A stretch of DNA of 64,000 bases. Origin: Pinibacter aurantiacus. GTDB taxonomy: Bacteria; Bacteroidota; Bacteroidia; Chitinophagales; Chitinophagaceae. Positions 17,420 through 27,293 of the stretch are shown here, piece after piece. Position 1 is the stretch's first letter. Every line of letters begins with the position of its first letter. A program made the translations under genes and the position numbers. The notes under the pieces are model-generated. The model had not been told where the DNA came from. It did not search any database and was given only the letters and a program-made list of their open reading frames with translations. The DNA is taken from positions 405,179 to 469,178 of the forward strand of contig NZ_JAHSPG010000013.1 in the NCBI RefSeq assembly GCF_019130065.1, given 5' to 3'.

Positions 17420-18381
17420 TACATATACAGTTTAAAAAATAAAATGGACAAAATGCCGGTGAGCATCACCAATTTGATGTAGCTGCTCACTTTGTGATAA
17501 TCTTTTGAATTTACTGCTCTATATAAATGTTTAAACAGGTATAACAAAGGCAATACTATAAATATAAAACAATATACCGCGCCAAGCCACCAGCCTTTCA
17601 TCAATCCATATACTTGCACGATGCCGGTAGAAAAAGTTAAAACAATAAGCCAGACCGCCACGAAGACTTTTGATGCAGGAATGCCCCAAACTATCGGCAT
17701 GGTTTTGCAACCATATTTTTCATCTCCTTCCATGTCTTCCATGTCCTTCACAACTTCCCTTATTAATGAAATGATAAAAGCAAATCCTGCGTAAATGGTA
17801 GCAAACTTAAATAAACGGGTAATTTTTGTCTGGTACAATATTTTAAATTCCGGCGACCAGTTCCAGTACATCACTCTCACTTCTCCGAAATATAAAACAA
17901 GTACCACCCATGCCGTTAGCACAGATATGATGACATTGCCTATGAGCAGCTTTTTTTTGAAGGTGGTGGAATAAGTCAGCAACAACAACACACAGGCAAG
18001 ATTTGCAAAGCCCAATAGAATGTTGCCAATTTTAAATCCTACATAAAATGCAATGATGACACCGATGGCAGATAACAATAAATGCCACACGATGGCCCAT
18101 CGTCTTTTTATAACTTTTTGAATAACGATGGCGTTCGGCTTGTTAACCTGGTCTATGTTAAGATCGAAATAATCGTTAATGATATATCCCGCCGCTGCAA
18201 TGGTAACGGAAGATGCAACAATCAGCCAGAATAGGAATGTTGAAATTTTATTAAGATCAACATCGGCAGGACTTTTAAATATGGGCAAGACAATGCAATA
18301 ATAAAACAACACTTGAGTGACAACGATAAAAACCAGGTTTGGCCAGCGAATGAGTCGAAAAAAGGCTCCAATTAGCTTCAA
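17419..18381 (-). CDS. UbiA-family prenyltransferase (geranylgeranylglycerol-phosphate type)
   Basis: 320 residues with about eight membrane-spanning helices. The two aspartate-rich motifs of UbiA enzymes are present: NDYFDLNIDQVNKP near residue 65 and REVVKDMEDMEGDEKYG near residue 210, which bind the Mg-prenyl-diphosphate. Bacteroidota members in this context are usually annotated geranylgeranylglycerol-phosphate geranylgeranyltransferase; the acceptor cannot be read from sequence. The kdsC-ubiA-maf order is frequent in this phylum. It overlaps maf by one base. Confidence 0.9.
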   Translation of the reverse strand: MKLIGAFFRLIRWPNLVFIVVTQVLFYYCIVLPIFKSPADVDLNKISTFLFWLIVASSVTIAAAGYIINDYFDLNIDQVNKPNAIVIQKVIKRRWAIVWHLLLSAIGVIIAFYVGFKIGNILLGFANLACVLLLLTYSTTFKKKLLIGNVIISVLTAWVVLVLYFGEVRVMYWNWSPEFKILYQTKITRLFKFATIYAGFAFIISLIREVVKDMEDMEGDEKYGCKTMPIVWGIPASKVFVAVWLIVLTFSTGIVQVYGLMKGWWLGAVYCFIFIVLPLLYLFKHLYRAVNSKDYHKVSSYIKLVMLTGILSILFFKLYM

Positions 18382-18556
18382 GGATAGTATTTGTTTAGGG
18401 TAAATTTAATTTCTTTTTTGGATATTATACATTCGCGAATCGTACGGGCGAATTGCATTCGCTCCTGGTCGACCCTCAGTCAACCAGCTATAAGACTGCG
18501 TGTAATGTTTTTAAATTAAACTGGCCGATAAATAGCGACTCACCGTTTATGAAGCA

Positions 18557-18575
18557 GGGCGAATGCGATTCGCCC
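18557..18575. repeat. GGGCGAAT-GCG-ATTCGCCC palindrome
   Basis: Perfect 8-bp stem with loop GCG, adjoining the kdsC stop, whose TAG is part of the flanking CCTAC (minus strand GTAGG). Identical copies are at 20995-21013 and 50493-50511; a related degenerate one lies at about 18448-18470. Possible terminator or REP-type repeat. No gene in 18382-18575. Confidence 0.8.
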
Positions 18576-19097
18576 CTACCGGCTTTGTAATGACACATCA
18601 ATATGCCAATCGCCGCGCAATTTCATTACTTTTTCAATTACATCACGAACGCAGCCACGACCGCCTGCCAACGGTGATATATATGCGGCAATATGTTTTA
18701 TTTCCCCAACGGCATCTGAAGGCGCGCACGCTATTCCGGACTCTTTCATTACCTCATAGTCTGGAATATCATCCCCCATGTATAAAATTTCTTCTTTCTT
18801 GATACCGTTGCGATTCATGTAATCATGCAAAATTTCAATTTTGTTTTCCACTTTAAGAAAAACATCTTTTATACCAAGCTTTGTCAGGCGAATGGTCACC
18901 GCCTCCGAGGCGCCACCGGAAATGATCACAATTTTGTATCCTTTCTTAATTGCAAGTTGCATCGCATAACCATCCTTTGTGTTCATGGCTCGTGCCATTT
19001 GTCCATCTTCAAGCAGCAGAATACTTCCATCCGTTAAAACACCGTCTACATCCAGCACAAATGTTGTAATCTTCGAAAACCTGTTTAATAAGCTCAT
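18576..19097 (-). CDS. kdsC: KdsC-like HAD phosphatase
   Basis: 173 residues, matching the KdsC/YrbI class without cap domain. HAD motif I is VLDVDGVLTDGSILL, with further motifs IISGGAS and, near the end, YMGDDIPDYEVMKESGIACAP. It removes the phosphate from 3-deoxy-D-manno-octulosonate 8-phosphate in LPS core synthesis. First gene of the likely kdsC-ubiA-maf unit, although the gap of about 190 bases to ubiA holds palindromes. Confidence 0.92.
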   Translation of the reverse strand: MSLLNRFSKITTFVLDVDGVLTDGSILLLEDGQMARAMNTKDGYAMQLAIKKGYKIVIISGGASEAVTIRLTKLGIKDVFLKVENKIEILHDYMNRNGIKKEEILYMGDDIPDYEVMKESGIACAPSDAVGEIKHIAAYISPLAGGRGCVRDVIEKVMKLRGDWHIDVSLQSR

Positions 19098-19102
19098 TTA
19101 TT

Positions 19103-19168
19103 CAATTTGAAAATTTGAAAAATTCCTGCCCGACCGGTCATTCAGGCGGGGAAAATTTGAAAATTTCC
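19103..19168. repeat. ATTTGAAA-family arms, same orientation
   Basis: Two short runs of TTTGAAAA words (19103-19128 and 19150-19168) flank a GC-rich spacer. Both are in the same direction, unlike other copies of the family. Confidence 0.6.
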
Positions 19169-19221
19169 TAGGTAGAGTCATTTCGCATTTTCATCCGTCG
19201 CTCGCCTGTTCCGCAGAGGCT

Positions 19222-19337
19222 GCAAAGTAATCTGAATAACTGAATAATTGAATGATTGAATCATTGAATTATTCAGTAAATGATGAAAGTCAATTACGCG
19301 CCATCAGTTATTCAGTCATTCAGTTATTCAGTTATTT
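19222..19337. repeat. AACTGAAT-family inverted octamer repeat
   Basis: Left arm 19222-19275 of octamers ACTGAATA/ATTGAATG and right arm 19306-19337 of TTATTCAG words, able to pair over about 30 bases. Together with the preceding element it fills 19098-19426, where no gene is seen. Confidence 0.85.
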
Positions 19338-19426
19338 CTCTTTGGCTATAGTTTAACAATTACCACTACCCTATTTTTTAAACCTGCAAACAAATGTGGA
19401 ATCCTATTTATAGAAAATTTACCATT

Positions 19427-20026
19427 ATGAAAAAGATTCTACTTACAGCCATTTTAATCAGTACTGCCATCATATTTAAAGCAAATGCACAAGTAACAAT
19501 AAGCGCAAGCATAAACATCGGCAACCAACCTATGTGGGGACCTTCCGGTTACGACCACGTAGATTATTACTACCTGCCAGATGTGGACATGTACTACTAC
19601 GTACCAACCCAACAGTTTGTTTACTTCCAAAACAATCAATGGGTATTCAACAGCAGTCTTCCTTATGCATGCAGGAACTTTGACCTTTACCACTCATACA
19701 AGGTTGTGGTGAATGAACCAAGACCTTACATGAACAACACATACTATCGTACCAGGTATGCTAACTATAGAAACTGGAACCAACCTCAGCCAATGTGGCG
19801 CGATTACCCAGGCAGAGCGGATTATGGCAAATACAATAATCCATACCCTGTACGCAGAGATGTTTATGGAAATGCAGATCACAACAGGGGAAACGAAAAC
19901 TGGCGCGATAACGGCCGCAGAGGCAATGGAAAATGGGATCGTGATAATGACCAGAGAGGCAATGGAAACCAGGGGCATGACAATGGTCGAAGAGGTAATG
20001 ACAAACGTGATGACAGAAGGTTCTAG
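19427..20026 (+). CDS. secreted basic Asn/Gly/Arg/Asp-rich protein, unknown function
   Basis: Start chosen at MKKILLTAILIST, which gives a clean signal peptide ending in KANAQ; an upstream in-frame ATG adds 11 unlikely residues. 199 residues. The middle (about 30-100) is rich in Tyr (DHVDYYYLPDVDMYYYVP, QQFVYFQNNQWVF). The last 60 residues are a low-complexity NRGNENWRDNGRRGN-type tail. No known domain is recognised. Followed by a strong terminator, so monocistronic. Cell-envelope location is inferred. Confidence 0.8.
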   Translation: MKKILLTAILISTAIIFKANAQVTISASINIGNQPMWGPSGYDHVDYYYLPDVDMYYYVPTQQFVYFQNNQWVFNSSLPYACRNFDLYHSYKVVVNEPRPYMNNTYYRTRYANYRNWNQPQPMWRDYPGRADYGKYNNPYPVRRDVYGNADHNRGNENWRDNGRRGNGKWDRDNDQRGNGNQGHDNGRRGNDKRDDRRF

Positions 20027-20034
20027 GACAAAAG

Positions 20035-20061
20035 GACCCCGCTAAAAACGGGGTCTTTTTT
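20035..20061 (+). terminator. Rho-independent terminator
   Basis: GACCCCG-CTAAAAA-CGGGGTC followed by TTTTTT, nine bases after the stop of the secreted basic protein. Confidence 0.92.
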
Positions 20062-20091
20062 ATTTTAATATAGCAGTCATTATGGCGGAGA

Positions 20092-20145
20092 GGCTTCGAC
20101 AAGCTCAGTCCCGATCGTATTATCGGGACCGAGCTTGTCGAAGCC
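20092..20145. repeat. long REP-like palindrome
   Basis: GGCTTCGACAAGCTC (20092-20106) pairs exactly with GAGCTTGTCGAAGCC (20131-20145). An inner pair TCCCGAT/ATCGGGA extends the stem. It lies between a terminator and the promoter of the next gene. Confidence 0.85.
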
Positions 20146-20185
20146 TTTGTTTAAGCAAACAGCAACAACTCCCTTGAAAGTTGAT

Positions 20186-20193
20186 TAGATTTG
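20186..20193 (+). promoter_or_regulatory. -7 promoter box
   Basis: TAGATTTG, an exact TAnnTTTG match, 41 bases before the ATG of the 2'-5' RNA ligase-like gene. No clear -33 box. Confidence 0.45.
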
Positions 20194-20234
20194 CAGAGAG
20201 TTTTTTTGATCAACCAACCCTCTGTTTTGTAAAT

Positions 20235-20921
20235 ATGGATTTGAAGAAACATTATGAAAACCTGTGGTACAAAGCACTTGGAAAATTTAAACAGGGCGCT
20301 TTTGAATATGACCATCTGATTGACTCCGACAGTGATAAAAGATTCGGCATTTCGCTTATTGCAAGGCCGTCGGAGGAAGTAAAAAGAAAAGTGCAACATA
20401 TGTTTGAAGAGTTGCGCAAACTTGAGCCGGACCAATATTTTTATCCTTCTTCCGAAATCCACATTACAGTGCTGTCCATCATTTCGGCTTATGATGGCTT
20501 TTCATTAAAGAACATCAATCCACAAGATTATATTAATGTAGTTGAGGCGGGCTTGCACAATAGAAAAGCATTCGACGTTCATTTTCACGGTATCACAGCC
20601 TCTCCTTCATGTATCTTATTACAAGGATTTCCACAAAACGATGAACTTCATATAATCCGCTGCCGTTTGCGCGAACTGTTTAATAACGCTGGTTTGCAGG
20701 AATCGATCGACAAAAGATATTCTATTATTACTGCTCATTCAACGGTCGTTCGCTTTAGAAAAAAAATTGCCGATCACCATGCGCTTATTAATAAATTGAA
20801 AACTTTTCGAAACATGGATTTCGGCAAATGCCGCATCAGCGAAATAGAGCTGGTTTGCAATGACTGGTATCAGCGAAAAGAAAAAAGCAAATTGCTCCAC
20901 ACCTTTTTCTTACCTGAATAA
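20235..20921 (+). CDS. 2'-5' RNA ligase / phosphodiesterase superfamily protein
   Basis: Start chosen at MDLKKHYENLW; the upstream codons contain the promoter box. 228 residues. The two H-x-T/S motifs of the 2H superfamily are present: HITVLS near residue 77 and AHSTVVRF near residue 173. They are spaced about 95 residues apart, within the family's range, and form a catalytic histidine pair. The natural substrate of bacterial members is unclear, probably RNA or nucleotide 2',3'-cyclic phosphates. Monocistronic in appearance. Confidence 0.85.
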   Translation: MDLKKHYENLWYKALGKFKQGAFEYDHLIDSDSDKRFGISLIARPSEEVKRKVQHMFEELRKLEPDQYFYPSSEIHITVLSIISAYDGFSLKNINPQDYINVVEAGLHNRKAFDVHFHGITASPSCILLQGFPQNDELHIIRCRLRELFNNAGLQESIDKRYSIITAHSTVVRFRKKIADHHALINKLKTFRNMDFGKCRISEIELVCNDWYQRKEKSKLLHTFFLPE

Positions 20922-20994
20922 ATTTTTATCTTCGGGCCACGCGATTTCCAATCGCCCAACCTTCACAATTGGCGATTCGCTATTTGTGAAGGAG

Positions 20995-21013
20995 GGCGAA
21001 TGCGATTCGCCCC
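20995..21013. repeat. GGGCGAAT-GCG-ATTCGCCC palindrome
   Basis: Second perfect copy, with the same CCTAC tail. It creates a spurious upstream ATG (MRFAPT...) for the following gene. A related imperfect pair, GCGATT..AATCGC, precedes it at 20941-20985. Confidence 0.8.
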
Positions 21014-21086
21014 TACATTGCCTGCCGTTTTAAACAACATTATTGATGGTCATTGCTATGTGCATTGGCAGGCAAACAACCTTACT

Positions 21087-21644
21087 ATGTCAAATATTTT
21101 CACACTTACTTACCTTATCTGGTTTGTCTCGGAAATCGTATTGAACAGGCTGCGACAATCGGCGCCTTCCGACAAAAAGAGCGAAGACAAAAGTTCCCTC
21201 GCCACTATTTGGATCACCATTTTTATGGTCATTCCGCTGAGCGTTTTCATCGCCACTTATTTCCGTGCGCCTATTTTTCGAAATGAGAGTTACGAATATC
21301 TCGGATTGATTGTAATCGGAATTGGCATTGTCGTCAGATTCATTGCAGTGAATTCTTTAGGCAAATTCTTTACGGTAGAAGTTACTATCCGGAAGGATCA
21401 TCAACTTAAGAAAGACGGTTTTTACAAAATCGTTCGTCACCCGTCTTATGCCGGTTCTATTTTATCTTTTGTTGGATTTGGCATCTCGCTAAACAACTGG
21501 ATCAGCCTCTTTGTAGTCACCATTGCCGTTTTTACCGCTTTCATGAAGCGCATCCGCGTTGAGGAAACTGTTCTTCAAAATCAATTCGGAGAGGAATATA
21601 CGAAGTATGCGAAGAAGACTTATAGGTTGATACCTTGGGTTTAT

Positions 21645-21647
<3 letters not shown>
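21087..21647 (+). CDS. isoprenylcysteine carboxyl methyltransferase (ICMT/PEMT) family membrane protein
   Basis: Start chosen at MSNIFTLTYLIW; an in-frame ATG at 21000 lies inside a palindromic repeat and is not credible. 187 residues with about five membrane helices. The C-terminal half has the family hallmark FYKIVRHPSYAGSILSFVGFG (Arg-His-Pro), and then RVEETVLQNQFGEEYTKYAKKTYRLIPWVY. It probably methylates a lipid or isoprenoid substrate using S-adenosylmethionine; the bacterial substrate is unknown. The stop codon TAG lies in the AGTTGAG repeat arm. Confidence 0.9.
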
Positions 21648-22645
<998 letters not shown>

Positions 22646-22677
22646 AAAAAGGCTTTTGTGATGTTTAAACTTACTAA

Positions 22678-22801
22678 ATAATAATTGAATAACTGAGTAA
22701 CTGAATAACTGAAGGTCCTTTGCGCAACTTTCCTCCGTAATTCAATTATTCAGAAATGCAACGATCAATTATTCAGTTACTCAGTTATTCAGTTACTCAG
22801 T
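22678..22801. repeat. AACTGAAT-family inverted octamer repeat
   Basis: Left arm 22678-22713 (AACTGAGT, AACTGAAT) and right arm 22738-22801 (TTACTCAG, TTATTCAG words), with a spacer of about 25 bases. The right arm starts at the stop of the DUF6702 gene. Confidence 0.88.
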
Positions 22802-22803
22802 CC

Positions 22804-23376
22804 CTAAAACTCAAACTTCGCCACACTCTCCGGTTTATTCAACCTGGTGCTTTTTCTCGCACCATTCACTGTTACGTGCATAAGGCTGATTTGGGAATCG
22901 AATTCTTCAAACAGCAACGTATTTTTTATTTCCAATTGTTTTACAGAAGGCACGTTGTTTACCTGCAAATAGCACCACGCCGCTTCACTCTCTTTTTCAA
23001 AACCTACAAATTGTAGTGACACCGGTTTGCCATCCACCTTTAATTGAAGGTGACTGTTCAGGTAATCGCTGATCAGCTTATCTACTTTTGCCTTATCTTT
23101 TACATTGTTAAGATCTACTTGTGTTTTGGTCACATCCCGTAATGTTTTTTCGAAATCATCCAGGAACATTTTACAACTAATTTCAAGTGTTTTGTCCTTT
23201 GCGTTGTGGTTGATTTCTGTAACGCTTATATAAAACGGATGGTTTGTTGCTGGCTTTCCGGAGCTTTCTAGAACCTCTTTGTTCTTGTGGCCAGCAGCAA
23301 GCAAGTCATTGCCCGTCACCGAACAAATAACAAATAAACACAATAAGAGCTGCCATTTATAAAATCTATTCGCCAT
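22804..23376 (-). CDS. DUF6702 family exported protein
   Basis: 190 residues with an N-terminal signal segment (WQLLLCLFVICSVTG). The body matches DUF6702: HPFYISVTEINHNAKDKTLEISCKMFLDDFEKTLR, then YLNSHLQLKVDGKPV, then a C-terminal LLFEEFDSQISLMHVTVNGARKSTRLNKPE. The family is exported, Bacteroidota-typical and without known activity. It is divergent from the HupE/UreJ-like gene and could share a control region in 23377-23426. DUF6702 and HupE/UreJ genes often neighbour an M1 peptidase, as here. Confidence 0.88.
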   Translation of the reverse strand: MANRFYKWQLLLCLFVICSVTGNDLLAAGHKNKEVLESSGKPATNHPFYISVTEINHNAKDKTLEISCKMFLDDFEKTLRDVTKTQVDLNNVKDKAKVDKLISDYLNSHLQLKVDGKPVSLQFVGFEKESEAAWCYLQVNNVPSVKQLEIKNTLLFEEFDSQISLMHVTVNGARKSTRLNKPESVAKFEF

Positions 23377-23426
23377 TTAAAAACTAATTTACAGGGTAAC
23401 AAAAGTCTTGATTATTTTCAAATCTT

Positions 23427-24023
23427 ATGCTGGATTTTAATCTTTACTTCAAATTAGGCATTGACCATATTCTTACATGGGAGGCGATGGATCATATTTT
23501 GTTTGTTGCCGCATTATGCCTCCGCTACACATGGAAAGATTGGCGAAAAGTGGCGGTTTTGGTTACAGCCTTTACCATCGGGCACTCCATCACTTTGGCA
23601 CTGAGCACTTTAGGCATTCTCACCATCAACACAAAATGGATCGAATTTTTGATTCCAATAACCATCATTTGCACAGCAATCAATAATCTGCTTCAAAAAC
23701 CCGGTACTGCCAATAAAAAGCTGCCGCTCATTTATTTTTTTGCACTATTCTTTGGTATGATACACGGTATGGCTTACGCTACCACATTGCTTTCATTGGA
23801 AGGTACGGAAGGGCTTGTGGCGCATTTGTTTGCTTTTAATCTTGGAATAGAAGTTGCTCAATTACTGGTAGTAGCAATTGTTTTGGCACTTTCGCATGTA
23901 GTAGTGAACATCGCTAAGCTGCCCGCTCAACGATGGCTGCAGGTAATTTCTATAATAATATTGATTTTTTCCTGTAAAATGGCATTTGAACGGTTGCCTG
24001 AATTATATTTGAAAACTGCATAA
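23427..24023 (+). CDS. HupE/UreJ family membrane protein
   Basis: 198 residues with six to seven membrane helices. Conserved polar motifs are GIDHILTWEAMDHILFV, FTIGHSITLALS and FFGMIHGMAYA, histidine-rich as expected of a nickel/cobalt-type permease. HupE/UreJ proteins are linked to metal supply or secretion in other bacteria; here the role is unknown. The M1 peptidase gene follows after 37 bases in the same direction, suggesting co-transcription. Confidence 0.9.
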   Translation: MLDFNLYFKLGIDHILTWEAMDHILFVAALCLRYTWKDWRKVAVLVTAFTIGHSITLALSTLGILTINTKWIEFLIPITIICTAINNLLQKPGTANKKLPLIYFFALFFGMIHGMAYATTLLSLEGTEGLVAHLFAFNLGIEVAQLLVVAIVLALSHVVVNIAKLPAQRWLQVISIIILIFSCKMAFERLPELYLKTA

Positions 24024-24060
24024 AACGTTTAACCTTTTTTCAGACTGAAACTAAATAAAC

Positions 24061-26433
24061 ATGATGAAAAAGTTCTTGATTCCTTTTGGATTTCTACTTT
24101 TTGTTGTAGGAAAATCGAACGCTCAAAACACTCAAAACAATCCGGGTTCCAACCACGGAAACAAGTTTGAGCAATTGGGTGGCATTCTGCCTACGCCAAA
24201 TGAGTACCGTACCGCAAGTGGAGCGCCAGGCCCCAAATATTGGCAGCAGCGCGCCGATTACGACATTAAATGTGACCTGGACGAAAGCAAGTTGAAGCTC
24301 ACGGGTAGTGAAACCATCACTTACTGGAACAACTCTCCCGACGTACTCACTTATCTGTGGCTACAACTCGACGAAAATGAGCACAGTTCTAAAAATAATG
24401 CAAACTATCAGGATGGAAGCTCTATGCCTGACACTACAAGTAGTCAGCAGGTAAGCCGCTATGCCGCTCAAAACGCACCCAACAATGGCGGTGTAAACAT
24501 CACCAAATTAACAGACGGCCTTGGCGCTGCAATGAAATACACGATCAATAAAACAATGATGCGTGTTGAATTGCCTACTCCATTGAAACCGGGCAAACAG
24601 ATCGTTTTGAAGGTTGATTGGAACTATTTTATCAGCAACCGTATGAAAGAAGGCGGTCGTGGTGGTTACGAATTTTTCCCTGAAGACGGAAACTATCTTT
24701 TCACGATCACTCAGTGGTACCCTCGTCTTTGCGTCTACAGCGATTTCCAGGGCTGGCAAAACCACCAGTTCACTGGTCGTGGCGAATTCGCTTTGACCTT
24801 CGGAAATTTCAAAGTGCAAATGACCGTTCCTGCTGATCACGTGGTGGGCGGAACCGGCGAATGTCAAAACTATCAGCAAGTACTGTCTCCGGCACAGTTT
24901 GCACGCTGGCAAAAAGCGCAAACTACCAAAGAGCCAGTCGAAGTAGTTACGCTTGATGAAGCAAAAAAATCTGAGCTGGATAAAACTGCAAAGACCAAAA
25001 CTTGGATCTTCAAAGCAGACAACGTTCGGGACTTTGCATGGGGAAGCAGCCCTAAGTTTGTGTGGGATGCAATGCCTGCCTATGTTGAAGGTAAAAAAGT
25101 AATGTGCATGAGCTTCTACGGCAAAGAAGCGTATAACCTTTACCGTAAGTTCTCTACAAAAGCGGTTGCTCATACCATTAAAACATATTCTAAATTTACC
25201 ATTCCTTATCCATACCCTGTTGCTCAAAGCGTAGAGGCTTCGAACGGTATGGAATATCCAATGATATGCTTCAACTACGGCCGTACAGAAAAAGACGGCA
25301 CATACAGCGAGGCTACTAAATATGGCATGCTTGGCGTAGTAATTCACGAAGTGGGACACAACTTCTTCCCTATGATCGTTAACAGCGATGAGCGTCAATG
25401 GACATGGATGGATGAAGGTTTGAACACGTTTGTAGAATACCTGACAGAAGAATTGTACGACAACAAATTTCCTTCTCGTCGCGGACCGGCTTTCACCATT
25501 ACTGATTACATGAAATTGCCGAAAGATCAGCTGGAACCGATCATGACGAACTCTGAAAACATCGTGCAGTTTGGACCAAATGCGTATTCTAAGCCAGCAA
25601 CAGGTTTAAACATTTTGCGCGAAACCATCATGGGTCGCGAATTGTTTGATTACGCTTTTAAAGAATATGCAAGACGCTGGGCATTCAAGCATCCAACGCC
25701 TGCGGATTTCTTCCGCACCATGGAAGATGCTAGTGCAGAAGATCTTGACTGGTTCTGGAGAGGTTGGTTCTTTGGCACAGATCCTTGCGACATCGCTTTG
25801 GATAGCGTGAAAGGATTTAAACCAGAGTTCATCACTAAATCTAATGGCCCTGCAGTTGTTTATAAAAAATTGGCAGGTCCACAGGTGAATGCATTTGAAG
25901 ACATTTCTAAAGTGCGCAACCGTGATGATAAAAACATTCAGTTCTTAACGGATGCGGATACCACGCTTCGCGATTTCTACTGGAAATATGATCGCGGTAT
26001 TGAGCCGTACGACTCTACAAGTGTTGCCATTCCGAACAATACAACTGCGGCTACTTTAACAGATGAAGAGAAAAAAGCAATCGCCGATCAAAATTTCTAT
26101 CAATTATACTTCACCAACAAAGGCGGTCTTGTAATGCCAATTATTATTGAGTGGACGTACAAAGACGGCACTAAAGAAGTTGAAAGAATTCCGGCCCAGG
26201 TTTGGCGCAAAAGCGAAACCAAACTTTCTAAAATATTTGTAAAGAACAAAGAGGTGGCAAGCATTAAACTTGACCCAATGCGTGAAACTGCAGATATAGA
26301 TGAAAGCAACAACAGCTGGCCGAATGTATCTACTCCTAGCCGCTTCCAGGTTTTCAAAGCTGCTGAGCAAGCCCGCGGTCAATCAACCGGCGGCAACCCA
26401 ATGCAGGCTGCTGAGAAGAAGAAAGGATTTTAA
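24061..26433 (+). CDS. M1 family metallopeptidase (gluzincin)
   Basis: 790 residues with a signal peptide (MMKKFLIPFGFLLFVVGKSNAQ). The zinc site is HEVGH at 429-433 with third ligand Glu452 (WMDEGLN), which is HExxH-x18-E. The exopeptidase motif appears as NGMEYP with Glu398 rather than GAMEN. The C-terminal ~250 residues after the catalytic domain are probably beta-rich. It is likely a periplasmic or surface aminopeptidase. Codon-wise it looks highly expressed (many preferred codons such as AAC, GGT; impression only). A terminator follows. Confidence 0.95.
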   Translation: MMKKFLIPFGFLLFVVGKSNAQNTQNNPGSNHGNKFEQLGGILPTPNEYRTASGAPGPKYWQQRADYDIKCDLDESKLKLTGSETITYWNNSPDVLTYLWLQLDENEHSSKNNANYQDGSSMPDTTSSQQVSRYAAQNAPNNGGVNITKLTDGLGAAMKYTINKTMMRVELPTPLKPGKQIVLKVDWNYFISNRMKEGGRGGYEFFPEDGNYLFTITQWYPRLCVYSDFQGWQNHQFTGRGEFALTFGNFKVQMTVPADHVVGGTGECQNYQQVLSPAQFARWQKAQTTKEPVEVVTLDEAKKSELDKTAKTKTWIFKADNVRDFAWGSSPKFVWDAMPAYVEGKKVMCMSFYGKEAYNLYRKFSTKAVAHTIKTYSKFTIPYPYPVAQSVEASNGMEYPMICFNYGRTEKDGTYSEATKYGMLGVVIHEVGHNFFPMIVNSDERQWTWMDEGLNTFVEYLTEELYDNKFPSRRGPAFTITDYMKLPKDQLEPIMTNSENIVQFGPNAYSKPATGLNILRETIMGRELFDYAFKEYARRWAFKHPTPADFFRTMEDASAEDLDWFWRGWFFGTDPCDIALDSVKGFKPEFITKSNGPAVVYKKLAGPQVNAFEDISKVRNRDDKNIQFLTDADTTLRDFYWKYDRGIEPYDSTSVAIPNNTTAATLTDEEKKAIADQNFYQLYFTNKGGLVMPIIIEWTYKDGTKEVERIPAQVWRKSETKLSKIFVKNKEVASIKLDPMRETADIDESNNSWPNVSTPSRFQVFKAAEQARGQSTGGNPMQAAEKKKGF

Positions 26434-26460
26434 AAAGTAAAAATTCAAAAATAAAAAGTC

Positions 26461-26496
26461 AAAAAGCGTCTCCGGTTTCTCGGGACGCTTTTTTTT
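26461..26496 (+). terminator. terminator after M1 peptidase
   Basis: AAAAAGCGTC, loop of 13, GACGCTTTTT then further T residues. It is preceded by a TTCAAAA-family arm (26434-26460) that starts at the stop codon. Confidence 0.88.
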
Positions 26497-26523
26497 GGGG
26501 CAATGTTTATAATTTATAGTCAC

Positions 26524-26613
26524 GAATACTTACCACTAAGACACTAAGGACACTAAGTTGCACTAAGGGTTTTCTTAGTGAGGCTTAGTGTCCTTAGTGC
26601 CTTAGTGGTAAAT
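26524..26613. repeat. CACTAAG-family hairpin
   Basis: Four CACTAAG words with spacers of 1, 2 and 3 bases, a TTTT-centred turn, then the complementary CTTAGTG words; near-perfect stem of about 38 bp. The copy at 27090-27172 is essentially its reverse complement. Confidence 0.9.
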
Positions 26614-26642
26614 GAGGGTGTTGAACTCGAGCCTTCTTTTTC

Positions 26643-26852
26643 TTAATGCAATACGTCCGGATAAGCTTTTAATGGCAACAGCAGTTCTGTCAATAAGTGA
26701 ATAGCATTCCACTCCGCGACACCGTCGGTGACTTGTTGAGAGTCTTTCAACAAGAGCAGGTGCAAAAGACTGTGTTGAAGATCATGCAAGGTTTCATTTG
26801 GCGAAGGGGTTGTAATCTCAATGACGAGTTTGTTGTCAAAAAATTTGACCAT
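26643..26852 (-). CDS. small hypothetical protein
   Basis: 69 residues from MVKFFDNKLVIEITTPSPN; upstream in-frame codons give an unlikely Cys-rich N-terminus. The composition (VKFFDNKLVIEI strand, then amphipathic helices LHDLQHSLLHLLLLKDSQQ and AIHLLTELLLPLK) looks like a real folded cytosolic protein. No family is recognised. It is bracketed on both sides by mutually inverted copies of the CACTAAG hairpin (26524 and 27090), about 480 bases apart. Confidence 0.6.
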   Translation of the reverse strand: MVKFFDNKLVIEITTPSPNETLHDLQHSLLHLLLLKDSQQVTDGVAEWNAIHLLTELLLPLKAYPDVLH

Positions 26853-27089
26853 AAAAGTGTTTTTCAGATGAAAGAAAAAACCCGTGTTTAGGTGTCTGAC
26901 GCACACAATTATGTAAAGCGTTCGGCAGCTTTCGCTGTTCCGCACCATGCACGGGCAATAATAAAAATAAACATTTCATAATTGTTTTTCAGAAATGTAA
27001 ATGTAGCAGCCGTTCCAAACTAACTGTTATGGATTCGGTCATTTATCTTACTAAAAGCTAACAGCCGTCCAATTTGTGGTCTCGAATGC

Positions 27090-27172
27090 TTACCACTAAG
27101 ACACTAAGGGCACTAAGCCTCACTAAGAAAACCCTTAGTGCAACTTAGTGCCCTTAGTGCCATAGTGGTAAA
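27090..27172. repeat. CACTAAG-family hairpin, inverted copy
   Basis: CACTAAG words on the left and CTTAGTG words on the right. The central portion is the reverse complement of the element at 26524-26613. A TTTTGAA-type arm follows at 27186-27232. 26853-27293 contains no other gene. Confidence 0.9.
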
Positions 27173-27255
27173 TGAGAGAAATGCACTTTTGACTTTTACC
27201 TTTTGAATTTTGAATTTTCACTTTTGCCTTCATAATAAATTAACACTATTCAATT

Positions 27256-27286
27256 TTTGAAATACTGTTGCATTTTTCTAGCTTTG
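27256..27286 (+). promoter_or_regulatory. consensus Bacteroidota promoter
   Basis: TTTG (27256-27259), 19 bases, TAGCTTTG (27279-27286): an exact -33/-7 match at optimal spacing. Transcription would begin at about 27291-27294, at or next to the ATG of the small protein, so the mRNA is predicted to be leaderless. Confidence 0.75.
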
Positions 27287-27293
27287 TGCCCAG

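Noticed and set aside
18563..18802. Open frame starting MRFAPTG on the plus strand
   Set aside because: Start is created by the GGGCGAAT palindrome and the frame is antisense to kdsC.
21000..21086. Upstream extension of the ICMT-like protein (MRFAPTLPAV...)
   Set aside because: The ATG lies in the same palindrome; the conserved protein begins at 21087.
24508..25398. 296-codon open frame on the minus strand
   Set aside because: It lies fully antisense to the M1 peptidase, whose zinc motifs are intact; its composition is odd and no domain is seen.
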